Below are positions 11,566 to 22,762 of a DNA stretch of 64,000 nucleotides, one piece after another. The translations under genes and the position numbers were made by a program. The stretch is from NCBI GenBank assembly GCA_011317545.1, contig WUJK01000005.1, positions 1,116,001-1,180,000 on the forward strand. Reading direction: 5' to 3'. The DNA comes from Coniella vitis (Eukaryota > Ascomycota > Sordariomycetes > Diaporthales > Schizoparmaceae). Below the pieces are notes generated by a model. It was not told the origin of the DNA. It searched no databases and worked only from the letters and a program-made list of their open reading frames with translations. Numbering within the stretch: the stretch's first letter is position 1; each line of letters starts with the position of its first letter.

Positions 11566-12429
11566 ATGGACGCCCCTCAGCCCACCAGCTCCAACGCCGG
11601 CAACTGCTACAACTGCGGTCGTGAGTAGCTCCCGCGAAGCATCATAGATTCTCCGCAAAACAACCTGCTAACCTTTGTGTCTCCAAACAGAGCCTGGCCA
11701 CATCAGTGAGTTACCATCCCGACTGCTATGAAGCTCTATACACATACGCTTCCAGATTACAATGGAAAAGAAAGGCCTCTCTGACCGTGACGCGCTACCT
11801 AGGCCGTGAGTGCACCCAGCCCCGTGCTGGTGGCGGCGACTACAACTCCACCAAGACCTGCTACCGCTGCGGTGCTGCCGGCCACATCTCCCGCGAGTGC
11901 CCCCAGTCTGGCGGCAACACTGGTGGCGGCGGCGGCGGCCAGGACTGCTACAAGGTCCGTTTGAAACCCTACAAATTCCCTTTGTCCTCATCTGTGTCGC
12001 TTGTCTGCTCACAATGCTTTTACAGTGCGGCCAATTCGGTCACATTGCCCGTAACTGCCCCCAGGGTGGTGACTCGTACGGTGGCGGCGGCTACAACCGC
12101 GGCTACGGTGGTGGCCGTGGTGGCTACGGTGGCCAGGGCCAGAAGACCTGCTACTCTTGCGGTGGCTACGGCCACATGTCCCGTAAGTTTGAAGCTTCTG
12201 TTCATTTGCCACTCTCAGCTCCTCTTCATTCTTTGAATGTGAGTCAAGGTAAACTAACCTTGGAACATCTTTTTCTTTAGGCGACTGCAACAACGGCTCC
12301 AAGTGCTACAACTGCGGCGAGGCTGGCCACTTTTCCCGTGACTGCCCCAAGGGCACCCAGCCTGGCGAGAAGATGTGCTACAAGTGCCAGCAGGTTGGCC
12401 ACATCCAGTCTGAGTGCCCCTCTGCTTAA
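11566..12429 (+). CDS. GIS2: Gis2/CNBP-type CCHC zinc-knuckle RNA-binding protein
   Basis: Five exons, 11566-11620, 11691-11705, 11803-11954, 12026-12182 and 12281-12429, encode 175 residues. Six CX2CX4HX4C knuckles are present: CYNCGQPGHISREC, CYRCGAAGHISREC, CYKCGQFGHIARNC, CYSCGGYGHMSRDC, CYNCGEAGHFSRDC and CYKCQQVGHIQSEC. A Gly/Arg/Tyr-rich RGG-like box (GYGGGRGGYGG) lies between knuckles three and four. Size and layout match yeast Gis2, fission yeast Byr3 and animal CNBP, cytoplasmic proteins that bind mRNA and ribosomes and influence translation and stress granules. Every intron interrupts a knuckle or its immediate edge, and exon 2 is only 15 nt. The start is fixed by CACCATGG context and by the first knuckle lying 14 residues downstream. 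Codon use is strongly C-ending, as expected for a highly expressed gene. Confidence 0.95.
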
Positions 12430-13826
12430 GTGAGCTATGGCCTACAGACGACTCTTCTACCTTTACAACCGACCTTGTATTGTCGATGCGGTTGGTGGTG
12501 TTGAACGATTGATGAACAACCATAACCCGCCGGCACAAGATAAGATGGAGGGAGGCTGTTGATGCGCGCGCGATGGGATTGCGAAGTTGCGGCTCTTTGA
12601 GTGGGGGCCGATTTACTTGGGACCTGTGGTGATGATGGTCGTCTGGATACCCCGGTTCATGATTCATGGCTTTTTATTGTGTTTTGTTTCTTTATTTCTT
12701 CCTCTTCTTCAGTCTTGTGTCTTTTATTTTTCCCCGACCAACTTTTGGTGTCGATATCTTCACATTTTGAAGGATATTGGGACCTTGGCATTATGCGAGG
12801 CGGGTATTGCCTGCGGTTGAGTCTAGGTCCGGTCTTGAGAACCCTGGCCGAGATGGCCAGTACGACTTCTGGAATCAGGACACTTTGATTTTCAATGGGC
12901 TCTGTAGGGAAAAACAAAATAGTGCGGCAAAAAGGACATGCTTGCTACAGCATGGGATTGCACGGGGCAAAAAAAAAATGGAATCTGCGCTCCAGTCAAG
13001 GAATCTCTCAGTTGTGTGTGGGCGATCTCTTGAAAAGAAGAAAGAAAGTGACAGGCGTGATATAAGAGAGAATCAAAGTCATTTTGCATGACCAACAAAT
13101 GTTGACCAATCTGAACGTACTGGAAGTCAACGATGAATGACTAAACAGGTTTGTGCACTTTTCCAAAACTGCCTACATACTTCTAGGAATCACGATAACC
13201 GGCTACCTGCCAACAGCACCTCTTCGAGTGCCATACGTTCAACCTCGCAGCCCCATCATACTCTGTTCATTCTCGACAATGTGTTCGTATCATCACTTGG
13301 GTCGGAACTGCAACAGGCTTTCGGCATACGTGGCACCAAGTGCGGTGTCGGCTTTGAGCGAGCTCACTGGTTTGTTTCCCTGAGGGGCTAGAATGACGAG
13401 CGGCTTTACAGATTGCGATATTTCGAATCACATGTTGAGCTCTCAGCCCATAATTCCTTCTACTAATAACATCTGGGAAACGTGATAGTTACTTTTCACT
13501 ACCATGTACTTGTTTAAGCACGGCATTTTGCGGGGCATCTTAGTAGTGATGATACGTCATGATGTTTTATATACGTTTAGAGCGAGTCTATTCGAGCTCT
13601 TATGGAAACAAATTGTTCTGTATGGACTAAAAGCGGCCCGTCTACTTTGCGAAGGCGGCTTTTAGTAGAATGACCGTGCTTTCTTGCACATAGCTGCCCT
13701 TAACCCTCACGCTCGGAAATCATCTTATATACTCCTTGACTCTAAGCAAACCCTAACGTCGACACCGTATTTGGCAGCGGGGCAGAATGTCCACCGTGAC
13801 AGGATAGCTCTGGATCTTGGCTTTTC
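12430..13826. other. Convergent intergenic region
   Basis: 3' ends of the CCHC gene (+) and the amine oxidase gene (-). I see only short overlapping frames and no motif; a T-rich tract near 12660-12760 may belong to the CCHC 3' UTR. Confidence 0.55.
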
Positions 13827-15638
13827 TCAAAGCAGCGCCTTCCCACCCTTCTCCTGGCCTTCCGCAACAGCAGGAGTTGGGGTCGTCGCCGGGGTCAACA
13901 TCCCCCGTGCCTCGGCGATGCGCCGACCGACGCTCTCGCCGCTCCAGTACGCGCCCGTCGCCGTGCCCAGCGCCACAAAGGGCGCCGTGTGCTCACCAGC
14001 CAGCCAGACACCCGCGGCAGGCCACCCTTCGCGCATGGTGCGGATGTCCCGATCACCTTGCTCCAGCCCAGTCTGGAAATTGGCGTAGCTGCCGTTACCG
14101 GCAAGATCATCGGCCAGCCAGGTCGTTGCATAGCTGCACACGGGCTGGCAGTCTGGGTTCTCGGGCGTGTAGTTTGGCAGTTTGGTGTAGTACGGTGCGA
14201 AGAATGCGTAGAGGAACCTGTCCTTTTCGGCCTGGGACGCAAGCGAGGTGACCGTCGAGACGATGTGGCGGGACTGGTCACCGTAAATGTAGAAGAGGAG
14301 AGTGGGGTGCGAGACTTGGGGCGCGAGGGAGGCGAGCTCGACGACTTCGATGGTCCAGCGATTGGGGTTTGTGTCGAGGGCGAAGCAAGGGGAGAGCCAC
14401 TGTGCGAAGCCTTCCATTTTGCGATTGTCGATCTTGGGGTCCGGATTAAGCCAAAAGGCCTTGGGGAAGGCAATGTAGACCTTTTCCAGGCAGCCGTAGC
14501 CAATGCTGTTAATGGAGCGGGTAAGGGGCGCTGGCAGAGGTGGATCGAAGGCTGTTGTCTGGTTTTTCTGGAGCCAGCCGAGGGGGCAGGTGACCACGAG
14601 GTCGTTAAAAGAGAGCGAAGCGCCGGTGGTGAGTGTGACACGGACGGGGTCCTCTGGGCGTTGGCGGGCGTGTATCTTGGCTACAGTCGTGCTGTATTGG
14701 ATGGATGCGGTCTTCAAGGCTGGAGCGGCAATGTGTTCAAGGATCTTGGTGTACGTGCCCGCACAGTACAGGTTCTCCCCTTCTATACACTCTTCGAGCC
14801 AAAAGAACTTGAGGCTTTGTCTCTCCACGGGGCTGCCGACGAACGCGCCCCAGAGATCAGCCATCTGGAGCACGATTTGTCGTTTTCTCTGCCAGTTGTC
14901 GGTGGACTCTGGTATCAGCTCCGTCAACTTGGTTTTGAAGAAGTCGAGCAGGCTTGTTGAAGGGCTGATCTCAGTCGTATGTTGATTTGAGTACTTGAAG
15001 GCCGCTTGGACAATGTCCCACATCATGGTTGAGTAGGTCTCACCGTCTTGTAGGTCGTATAGCAAGCCCTCCTCGTTGAAAACGTAGGAACCCGTGTTCC
15101 AGCTGCCCATGGCTGTACCGGTTGCCTTTGCAATATCCAAGATGGGGTTCGTTTTGGTGCCGTGGATCCAGTTTGGTCCCACGTCGACGATGTGGCCGTT
15201 GCCAAGGCGATCTTGGAGGACACGGCCGCCTATCCTGTTACGAGCCTCAAGAATCGTTACTCGGATTCCATGCTGGGCAAGTATGTCGGCACAGCGCAGG
15301 CCTGCCAGACCTGCGCCTATAATGCCTATGTGGGGTGCTTCTCCGTCCTGCCCGGGCACCGATTTCTTGTCAGTATGGCAGACTTGGAATACTGAATGGC
15401 TTTGTAACAGGAATATCCGGACAAGTGAATACATGCCGCGGCCGAAGATATAGATAAGAAGGAAGAAGAAGACGAACAACAACAACAACAACAACAACAA
15501 CAACTTCTTGAGAAAATTTATAGGAAACCGAAGCAAAGCACAGAGCGGCCCGGCAGCGGCCCTGTGTAACGCTGCGAACCTCGGAGTGAGGCTCAAGTGA
15601 GGCTGCAATATCTCACTTGAGACCGGCTTCAGAGCCAC
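13827..15638 (-). CDS. FAD-dependent amine oxidase (polyamine oxidase/LSD-like flavoprotein)
   Basis: A single open frame of 603 codons on the minus strand. Residues about 103-130 carry the dinucleotide fold HIGIIGAGLAGLRCADIL, followed by EARNRIGGRV (FAD ribose/GGR motif) and VGPNWIHG, typical of the flavin amine oxidase family. The C-terminal end holds the second FAD motif, GVWLAGEHTAP...GATGAYWSGESVG in outline. These enzymes oxidise polyamines or other amines to an aldehyde, releasing H2O2. Upstream of the catalytic domain about 100 extra residues include a run of Leu and Phe (about 45-64) encoded by a CAA/TTG repeat, predicted as a membrane segment or signal anchor. The true start could be downstream or an intron could remove part of this leader, so the N-terminus is uncertain while the enzyme call is firm. 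Confidence 0.85.
   Translation of the reverse strand: MALKPVSSEILQPHLSLTPRFAALHRAAAGPLCALLRFPINFLKKLLLLLLLLLFVFFFLLIYIFGRGMYSLVRIFLLQSHSVFQVCHTDKKSVPGQDGEAPHIGIIGAGLAGLRCADILAQHGIRVTILEARNRIGGRVLQDRLGNGHIVDVGPNWIHGTKTNPILDIAKATGTAMGSWNTGSYVFNEEGLLYDLQDGETYSTMMWDIVQAAFKYSNQHTTEISPSTSLLDFFKTKLTELIPESTDNWQRKRQIVLQMADLWGAFVGSPVERQSLKFFWLEECIEGENLYCAGTYTKILEHIAAPALKTASIQYSTTVAKIHARQRPEDPVRVTLTTGASLSFNDLVVTCPLGWLQKNQTTAFDPPLPAPLTRSINSIGYGCLEKVYIAFPKAFWLNPDPKIDNRKMEGFAQWLSPCFALDTNPNRWTIEVVELASLAPQVSHPTLLFYIYGDQSRHIVSTVTSLASQAEKDRFLYAFFAPYYTKLPNYTPENPDCQPVCSYATTWLADDLAGNGSYANFQTGLEQGDRDIRTMREGWPAAGVWLAGEHTAPFVALGTATGAYWSGESVGRRIAEARGMLTPATTPTPAVAEGQEKGGKALL
15475..15504. repeat. AAC trinucleotide repeat coding for poly-Leu
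   Basis: Ten AAC units on +, read on the minus strand as a leucine run inside the N-terminal leader of the amine oxidase gene. Confidence 0.9.
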
Positions 15639-17761
15639 CTTGACGACTCACTTTGACTGTGACTAGGTCCGGACTCTGACTCTGTAAATAATCCGGCGAT
15701 TTGGGCTCTAGGCCAGATATTCTCTGAAAGTGTGCAGACTTCAAGTCTTGATAGATTCTAGACATGTGACGCAGAGTGGGAGCAGTCCAAGTCATGGAAT
15801 AAGCGTCCATCTTGGTGAGCAGAGGAAGGAAGGGAACGGTCAAAGATTGGTTGTTGAGGGTGGTACTGATTGCTTTGGTATCCAGTTTCTAGGGAATGAA
15901 AGGGCGATATAGTTGCTCTTGGAAGAGGCGTTGAAAAGGTGCGACTCGAAAAGACAAATAGACGTCTTTGAACTCAGGGAATAAGCGAGACCCGTGAGGT
16001 AAGGCCGCAGTCACTTGACCAGGCAATTCACAGACGTTTGTGATAAAGACCGCGGAGGGTGTTGTGACAGCCATGAAGCGGCAAATAAGGCTAGCAGTTA
16101 GTGCAGGCCAAGACGGACGCATATTGCCGGAGATGAGAAACAGAAGCAGAGCCAAGCCATAAGGTGCAGCAGGGCTCTGGGTGACTAGAGTCTGCAAGAA
16201 TTTCGCCCAAGGAATGAAGATCGCCAGGTAAAGACATGTAGGAGGGAGAAGAACAGAAGGCTCTGGCTAGTGTCGATTCTCGGGCTGGATTTGGTATTGC
16301 ACCTCGAGAAATCATCATATGGCAGTGATGTAGCAGCTAAGCAAGCCACTATCTAAGGAGTGACAAGCTGGAAAGGATATGATTGTGCAGCGTGTTGTAT
16401 CATCTTCATGCGAAAGAGCGTTATGTGCAGAGTGCGGAAGGTCCGACAACTCAGCGAAGCGGCTTGCCTCCTGCAACCATAGCAGACCGATCTGATGTGT
16501 CCAGGGTCCGTTGCACATCTGCCAATGACAGGACGTGCCGTTTGTTGTCAGGCAGGCCACGGTGTAGAATAAGTGGCTCGGGGTGCTGCCACAGCATGTT
16601 GCATCTTATTTTTTAAAAATGGAAACGTGGACAAAAATTCAGACGTACCATTGGTGAGAAGCGAGAGTATGGATGGCGTTGTCGATGTGCGATGTCACTG
16701 GGGGTGAGCGAAGTTCCAACTCTGTCAGAGCAGCGCGCCAGCGGATTCAAGGGCAAGTCGCCGTGTGCTACAACCGGGGTGCATTTACCTCGTGGTAAAG
16801 AAATTCTTGCCCGCAATGAAAAAGTCGACATTGAGTATCGTACTTACGATGGTAGTACGCCTTGCACAGTCACTGAGAGATTCGGCTTTTTTTAGGTGCC
16901 TCATCCCTGAACAGCCAGATACGGCGCCGGGCGGATCCGCTCAACACGCAACTGGCCGGCGGCTTTAAAATAGCAAGACGAAAGGTGCAGATATGAGTCT
17001 AGGTGTCTTGCATCCCCAGATTTCGGGCAACCTCCCTCTTCAATCGGTCCCACGGTCATCAACAGCGACTAATGAGTTCCAAACATTGCTCTGAAATAAA
17101 ACGCACACGGAGCAGTGGCAGAACGTTAGGGATCGACTGTGTTCACATGTCATGCCAGGTGTACTATGTACAGAGTACCTACTTCATCGTACAGCCGATA
17201 TAGCGGACCCTGAATACCTTGCAAGTACTTCTATGCCAAAGTGCGCCCTGAGCTACCTTTCCGGTACTTGAAGCACGAGACGAATCCGTCTGGCGACGGC
17301 TTAGCGGATTAGCCCTTATGACCTGGGGAAGCGACAGGGGTTGCGGTCACTGGAGCCAATGGCAGGGCCTGCAGTTGTCAGCGCATCCCCCCGTTTCTCA
17401 GAGAGCTGCGACCTGCCAGACAAGGACCAGCGAGCGAGCCTTGATGAGCCGAGGCATCTGAGCCTGGGTCGTTGCAGAGCAACCGTTTCCCCAGGCCTTG
17501 TCCTCGGTACAAGCGGTCATGGCTTCTTGCTATTGTTGTTACCCGTTTTGCGGTTTACTTGGCTGTTCTTCCCCCTTGACCGCTTTCACAGCTCGCCTTC
17601 ATCCCTTGCAATCGGCCATTCAAACATCTCGACCGACAATCATAGCGGGCCTCAACGTTTGACAGCTGTTTGAAGAGCGCTCTACTCCTTGTGTCTCACT
17701 GTCGGACCGTCGTCAGTTTGCCGCCGCCATCGACATCCCCGACATCGCGCATACCTTCACG
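15639..17761. other. Intergenic region, divergent promoters
   Basis: About 2.1 kb between the amine oxidase (-) and the b5-acyl-CoA dehydrogenase (+). No open frame with a family motif. One copy of the dispersed octamer lies at 17163-17170 in a near-palindrome GTACTATGTACAGAGTAC. The 17.5-17.76 kb part is pyrimidine-rich and likely the dehydrogenase leader. Confidence 0.55.
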
Positions 17762-19496
17762 ATGGCCGCCCCAAGCAAGACCTTTACTCGGGAGCAGATT
17801 AAGAAAGAGGGCAATAGCGAGGACAACATCTGGTTCATTATCGATCACAAGGTGTACGATGTGTCGGACTTTCTAGACGCCCATCCCGGTGGTGAGGCTG
17901 TCCTGCGGCAAGTCGCTGGCACTGATGCTACCGAAGCCTTCTACAACCTCCACAGGCACGAGGTCCTTACGGGCAAGTATGCTGAGCTTGCCATTGGCAC
18001 AATCGAGGGCGAGAAGCCCGAGGTTGTCAACCCAGGCCCTGGCGAGCTGAGTAAGGTGCCATACGCCGAGCCACTCTGGCTGAGCCCGCCCTTCAAAAAC
18101 CCTTACTACAATGACAGCCACCGCAGCTTGCAAAAAGCAGTCAGGAAGTTCACCGACCTCCATGTCACCCCCGAGGCGCAAGCCAAGGAGAAGGACGGGA
18201 CATATATCAGCCAAGAACTCATCGACCGCATGGCTAAGGAGGGCATCCTCCACATGAGCCTGGGTCCCGGAAAGCACCTGAAGTCAGCCCCATCGCTGTT
18301 GGGCGGCGCGGTCAAGCCCGAGGAGTTTGATTACTTCCACGACTTGATTGTTTCGCAGGAAATGACCCGAGCTGCGGCCAGAGGCTTCCAGGATGGCAAC
18401 ATGGCCGGCATGAAGATCGGTCTGACTGTGGTGCTCAACTATGCCAATGACGAGGCCTTCAAGAACAGGATCGCCGAGGAGTGCTTTAGTGGCAAGAAGA
18501 AGATCTGTCTGGCCATCACAGAGGCCTTTGCAGGCAGTGACGTGGCGCGCTTGCGAACCGTTGCCAAAAAGACGCCCGACGGCAAGCACTACATTGTCAA
18601 CGGCACAAAGAAGTGGATCACCAATGGTGTATTCTGTGACTACTTTGTTACGGGTGTCCAGACCGACAAGGGCCTCTCTGTCTTGCTGATTGAGAGAGGC
18701 GAGGGCGTGGAGACGAAGCTCATCAAGACAAGCTACTCAACCGCGGCCGGTACCACCTTCATTACTTTTGACAACGTCAAGGTGCCCGTGGAGAACTTGC
18801 TGGGCAAGGAGAACCAGGGTATCTATGTTATCCTCAGCAACTTCAACCACGAGCGGTGGACTATGTCCTGTAAGTTCTCTCGATCAGCGCTTGCCCAATA
18901 ACTTGTGGTGTCACTACTAATTCTATTGCAGGCGCTGTTGTTCGCTACTCTCGTATTATTGTCGAGGAAAGCTTGAAGTGGGCTCACCAAAGAATTGTTT
19001 TTGGAAAGAGACTGATTGACCAGCCCGTTATCCGCCTGAAGTGAGTGTATCAGGGATCCCACAATGGATGGGGACAGAGAGACTAACAATATCACAGATT
19101 GGCCAAGATGATTGCACTGGTTGAAGCTCACCAGTCCTGGCTCGAGACAGTCACGTACCAGATGTGCAACATGCCGTACTCTGAGCAGTCGAAGCATCTC
19201 GGTGGACCTATTGGTTTGTTGAAGATGAGCTGCACAAGAATGGCACACGAGATTGCAGACGAGGCGGTCCAAATTTGGGGCGGCCGAGGTCTGACGCAGT
19301 CTGGTATGGGTCGTGTGATTGAAAACTTCAACAGAGGCTACAAATTCGATGCCATCCTGGTAAGCTCTACTCACATCAACGCGCGCGAGATACGTTCCGT
19401 AACTAACATGATGTTCGTTAGGGTGGCGCCGAGGAAGTCCTGGGAGATCTTGGAGTGAGACAAGCTATGAAGTTCATGCCAAAGGAGAAGCTGTGA
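17762..19496 (+). CDS. Cytochrome b5 domain fused to acyl-CoA dehydrogenase
   Basis: Four exons, 17762-18869, 18932-19040, 19098-19359 and 19422-19496, encode 517 residues. Residues about 5-80 form a cytochrome b5-like haem domain: WFIIDHKVYDVSDFLDAHPGG with the haem-ligand His in HPGG, and the second ligand in FYNLHRH. Residues about 110-515 are an acyl-CoA dehydrogenase: CLAITEAFAGSDVA (FAD/acyl-CoA contact), KKWITNG, and near the end EIADEAVQIWGGRGLTQSG, matching the conserved IYEGT-like FAD-contact region. The start has good context and begins the b5 domain directly. Fungal proteins of this architecture are known from genome annotation; the b5 domain may pass electrons to or from the flavin. 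No mitochondrial leader or C-terminal peroxisome signal (ends KEKL, not SKL) is evident, so location is unclear. Confidence 0.92.
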
Positions 19497-20016
19497 AAGA
19501 GATATGAACAAGGGTTTTGGCAGAAACGAATGAATCAAAGACTGAACACAGCGTACAGGATAATTGCAGGTCGTGTGCATTCATTTGTGTAGAAAGCGAA
19601 ACGTCATTGGGATATTCAATCAACAACTGTTTGTCCCGTGGTGTGTTTGGTCGTGCAAAAGACCATGATGAGTTGTCCACTTGCAAGACCATCCACACGC
19701 GCTTAGCACCCTGTAAGCCACGCATGATCGCGCTTGCTATTATGGATCAATGGGAACAAGCTGGGTGACTAAGACCTGCAGGGGCTAGCTCCCCGCCAAA
19801 GAATACCAGTAACCCCACTATTTTTTGTCGTGAATTCAGTATTGAGTCACGTTCAACATCCCTCCAGACAAAGTAACGATATCCAAGCCTTCCGAACAGT
19901 ATCTACGCAGCACACCCACAAACCTGTCCTCAGCCACCCGCCTCCAAGGCCCTCCTGGATGCTGTGGTTTTCCAGACTCTCCAAGACCCCTTATTCATCA
20001 GCCATTACCCGGCGCC
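19497..20016. other. Intergenic region
   Basis: About 520 bp between two plus-strand genes: 3' UTR of the dehydrogenase and promoter of the eIF2B gene. No further feature seen. Confidence 0.6.
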
Positions 20017-21406
20017 ATGGCACCCATTCCCGGCCTCAAGGGCCACTCTCTTGAGGCTTCCATTGAGTCACTTGTATCGTAAGTGTTGTATAAACAGAGC
20101 GGAGCAAAAGTTGCAACTCTGGTATGATCCAGGACTGACTAGTGGATCACAGCCTTCTCAAGAGACGACAAATCAGTGGCCCCGAGCAATGCGCCATCGC
20201 AACAGCCCATATCCTCCTTCAGGTCGTCGCCAAATCTAAGTGGTCCGACGTCGACACCCTCCTCGAACGCGTCCAAGATGTTGGACGCAAGCTGGTTCTC
20301 GCCCGCCCACGAGAGCTAGTTATCGGAAATATAGTACGTCGCGTACTCGGTCTGATTCGCGACGAGGCAGAAGAAGACCGTGCTGGAAATGGCGATGATT
20401 CCATGTCCGACATGTCGATTATTCCTGGCGACGAACCCCAAAACTACCCGAGCTCTGCGCCCATCTCACCCCTCGTGCGGCCGCCTACGCGCATGCCTAC
20501 ACTCACGTCCACCGGCTCGTTTCATGTCCCGCAGTCCATGTTTAACTTACTTCAAGATCTGCCGAGATTTGGAGGCAGCTCGGTTGCCTCGCCGTTTGCC
20601 AAGAATTCGGGCACCTCGACGCCCATATCACATGCACAGATTGCCAATATCTCGGCGCTGCGATCAGAGGTCATTGAGGGTATCGAAGAGCTTAAGGACG
20701 AAATCTCATCGGTTGACGAGCAGATCTCGAGTTATGCCGAGGTGCAAATACACCCTGGTCAATACGTGCTGGTCTACAAGCCCAACTCCACCGTCGAAAA
20801 GTTCCTACTCGCGGCTGCCAAGAGGAGAAAGTTCACTGTCCTTATTGCTGGCGCAGAGATCCCCAAGAGTGCTGACCAGGCTCCTCATGCTGCTCTGCGA
20901 AAGCAACTGAGCAAATTTGGCGTCAACTCCATCGTTATTGCCGGCAACGGTATCATGGCTTACATGCCCAAGATCCACACAGTCGTCCTCAACTCTCAAG
21001 CTATTACGGCAAACGGCGCAGTGATCGCGGATGGTGGAGCTGCCATCGCAGCACGAGCTGCCCGCGAGTACAACAAGACTGTCATCGTCCTGGGTGCAGT
21101 TTACAAGCTCTGCCCAGAGGATGAGCCAGACTTGGAGGCTCTCGTCGATGTCGGAGACCCACAAAGTTTAACCACCTATGATGGGCAGATGGTGGACGTG
21201 GACGTTGCGGCTGTGACCTCCGAGTACATCACTCCAGAGTTGGTTGACATTTACATCTCGAATTTGTGAGTCTACATTCTACTTACAAGGAATCATGTCT
21301 GTCATTACTGACTTTATGTTCCAGAGGCCCCCATTGCCGAGACCACCTTCAGGGTATAGTGGGTGATCACTACAAGATCGAGGACGTCGACTTCATGGCA
21401 CAGTGA
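20017..21406 (+). CDS. GCD7: Translation initiation factor eIF2B subunit beta
   Basis: Three exons, 20017-20078, 20153-21265 and 21325-21406, encode 418 residues. The first exon gives MAPIPGLKGHSLEASIESLVS and the intron is removed in frame to LLKRRQISGP. The C-terminal half is the IF-2B Rossmann-like domain with IHPGQYVLVYKPNSTVEKFL, the conserved NGIMAYMPKIHTVVLNSQAI and GGAAIAARAAREYNKTVIVL, then TSEYITPELVDIYISNL, the latter characteristic of the beta subunit. Length fits fungal Gcd7 (about 380-420). It acts in the cytosol in the regulatory subcomplex (alpha/beta/delta) of the eIF2 guanine-nucleotide exchange factor, which senses phosphorylated eIF2 alpha. An insertion rich in Ser/Pro (about residues 95-170) between helical and Rossmann parts looks disordered. 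Confidence 0.93.
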
Positions 21407-22762
21407 GCGGCATACATGGGCTAAAGCCTGTTGTAATAAAAAGGCGCGTCCAATTGACGCCATCTCTCTGAACATGGCCATTTCAGAAAATGCGATCTTT
21501 GATGATACGATCCTCAGTACTTGGCGTTTAAAATGGACTACGGGGCGCTACCTCGTATATTGGCTGATATTCAGTGGCTTTGGGGTAACTCAGGAGTACG
21601 GGGTGTTCTGCGGCTGCTTTTACATGACGATAACAAGCCTGCCCCGTGCGGGTCATGCAATGGGCTTGCTGAGAGAGGCTAAGGCGGTAGATCCAAACTC
21701 GATCACAGGCCTAGTCTCAAATATATTGATCAATAAGTCTATGCGGGTCCCAAAGTAGGGTGAAAGCAAGCAGCTGAGAGCAAATGTTGCATCTTGAAAT
21801 GTGACGGCAGTACCGAGGGGCGTGACTTGACCAAGCCGCAATGGAATATAAGAGAACTGATATTCTCTGAAAGTTCTGGGCAGCCCATGTATCCAACACG
21901 CTGTTAAGATCAATGGCAAACAACGCGACTTGGTTCGACGACCATTGTTCGTCGTTAGCGAATTGTTCATACTTGGAAAGACAAGGTTACGAAATCCTAC
22001 CATGCGGTGCATTGGTTGAGTCTTTACTACTTTGGAATGATCTGATATCGAGATGAAGTGAATGAGGAATACGGTTTTTTCTTGGGCATCAAAGCTTATC
22101 GTCCTGCAGATTACAGTCTCTTTCTGGAAGAATTTCCGGTATGAATGGTCTCCCTTTGATAAACATGTCTCGAGATGTGCAGAAGCGTGTGTATGGGAGT
22201 GAGTATTTATTGAAAAAGTATTAATCTGTGCGACGGAGTTGATACTTGGACGCAAAGATACCTGCTTGGTACTATGAAATGCGGTAAACACGGTACGCCG
22301 CCTTTTCCCTATCGAGATGCATAATGTCTCTGAAGGATTGCAATTGATACCCAAGTATCTGTAAATATTCATTTTGGAACCCATCATCTCCTTGGTATCG
22401 ACTTGGTGTATCTACGAAGTTCGTGAGCCCGTCTCAAGCACTTGGATCCGCCGTTCAATAGCATAAGCATCCTTCCAGATTTGACCTTGAACTATTTTGT
22501 TATTTTATCTACCTGATTGAACCCGTTTCCAAGAATTGAGACCCTCACAATCAAGACTGCCTGTGTCAAAGCAAGCATCCTTCCTAGCGCCTGCGGCCAG
22601 TTCCCAGGAAAATGCATACGCCATGGCCAATGCTATGCTCTCACGCCTTTTTCGTGCCAACAAGTGGTCAAAACACAAGCCATGAGAATCTTTCTTGTAT
22701 CGCTTCAGAGACTCGAAGAAGAACCTCTGTAATCATGTTGTCTCTCATCACCTGCCAACTTG
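21407..22762. other. Convergent intergenic region
   Basis: About 1.35 kb between eIF2B beta (+) and NAA10 (-). A 244-codon minus-strand frame (21653-22387) exists but has no family motif and looks like chance in AT-rich sequence. Otherwise nothing recognisable. Confidence 0.5.

Noticed and set aside
13989..14960. 323-codon plus-strand frame
   Set aside because: Exact antisense of the amine oxidase coding region.
17341..17673. 110-codon frame before the b5-acyl-CoA dehydrogenase
   Set aside because: Not conserved-looking; lies in the likely leader/promoter and does not splice into the main frame.
21653..22387. 244-codon minus-strand frame
   Set aside because: No family motif, Ser/His/Ile-rich composition typical of AT-rich chance ORFs, no splice or promoter support.
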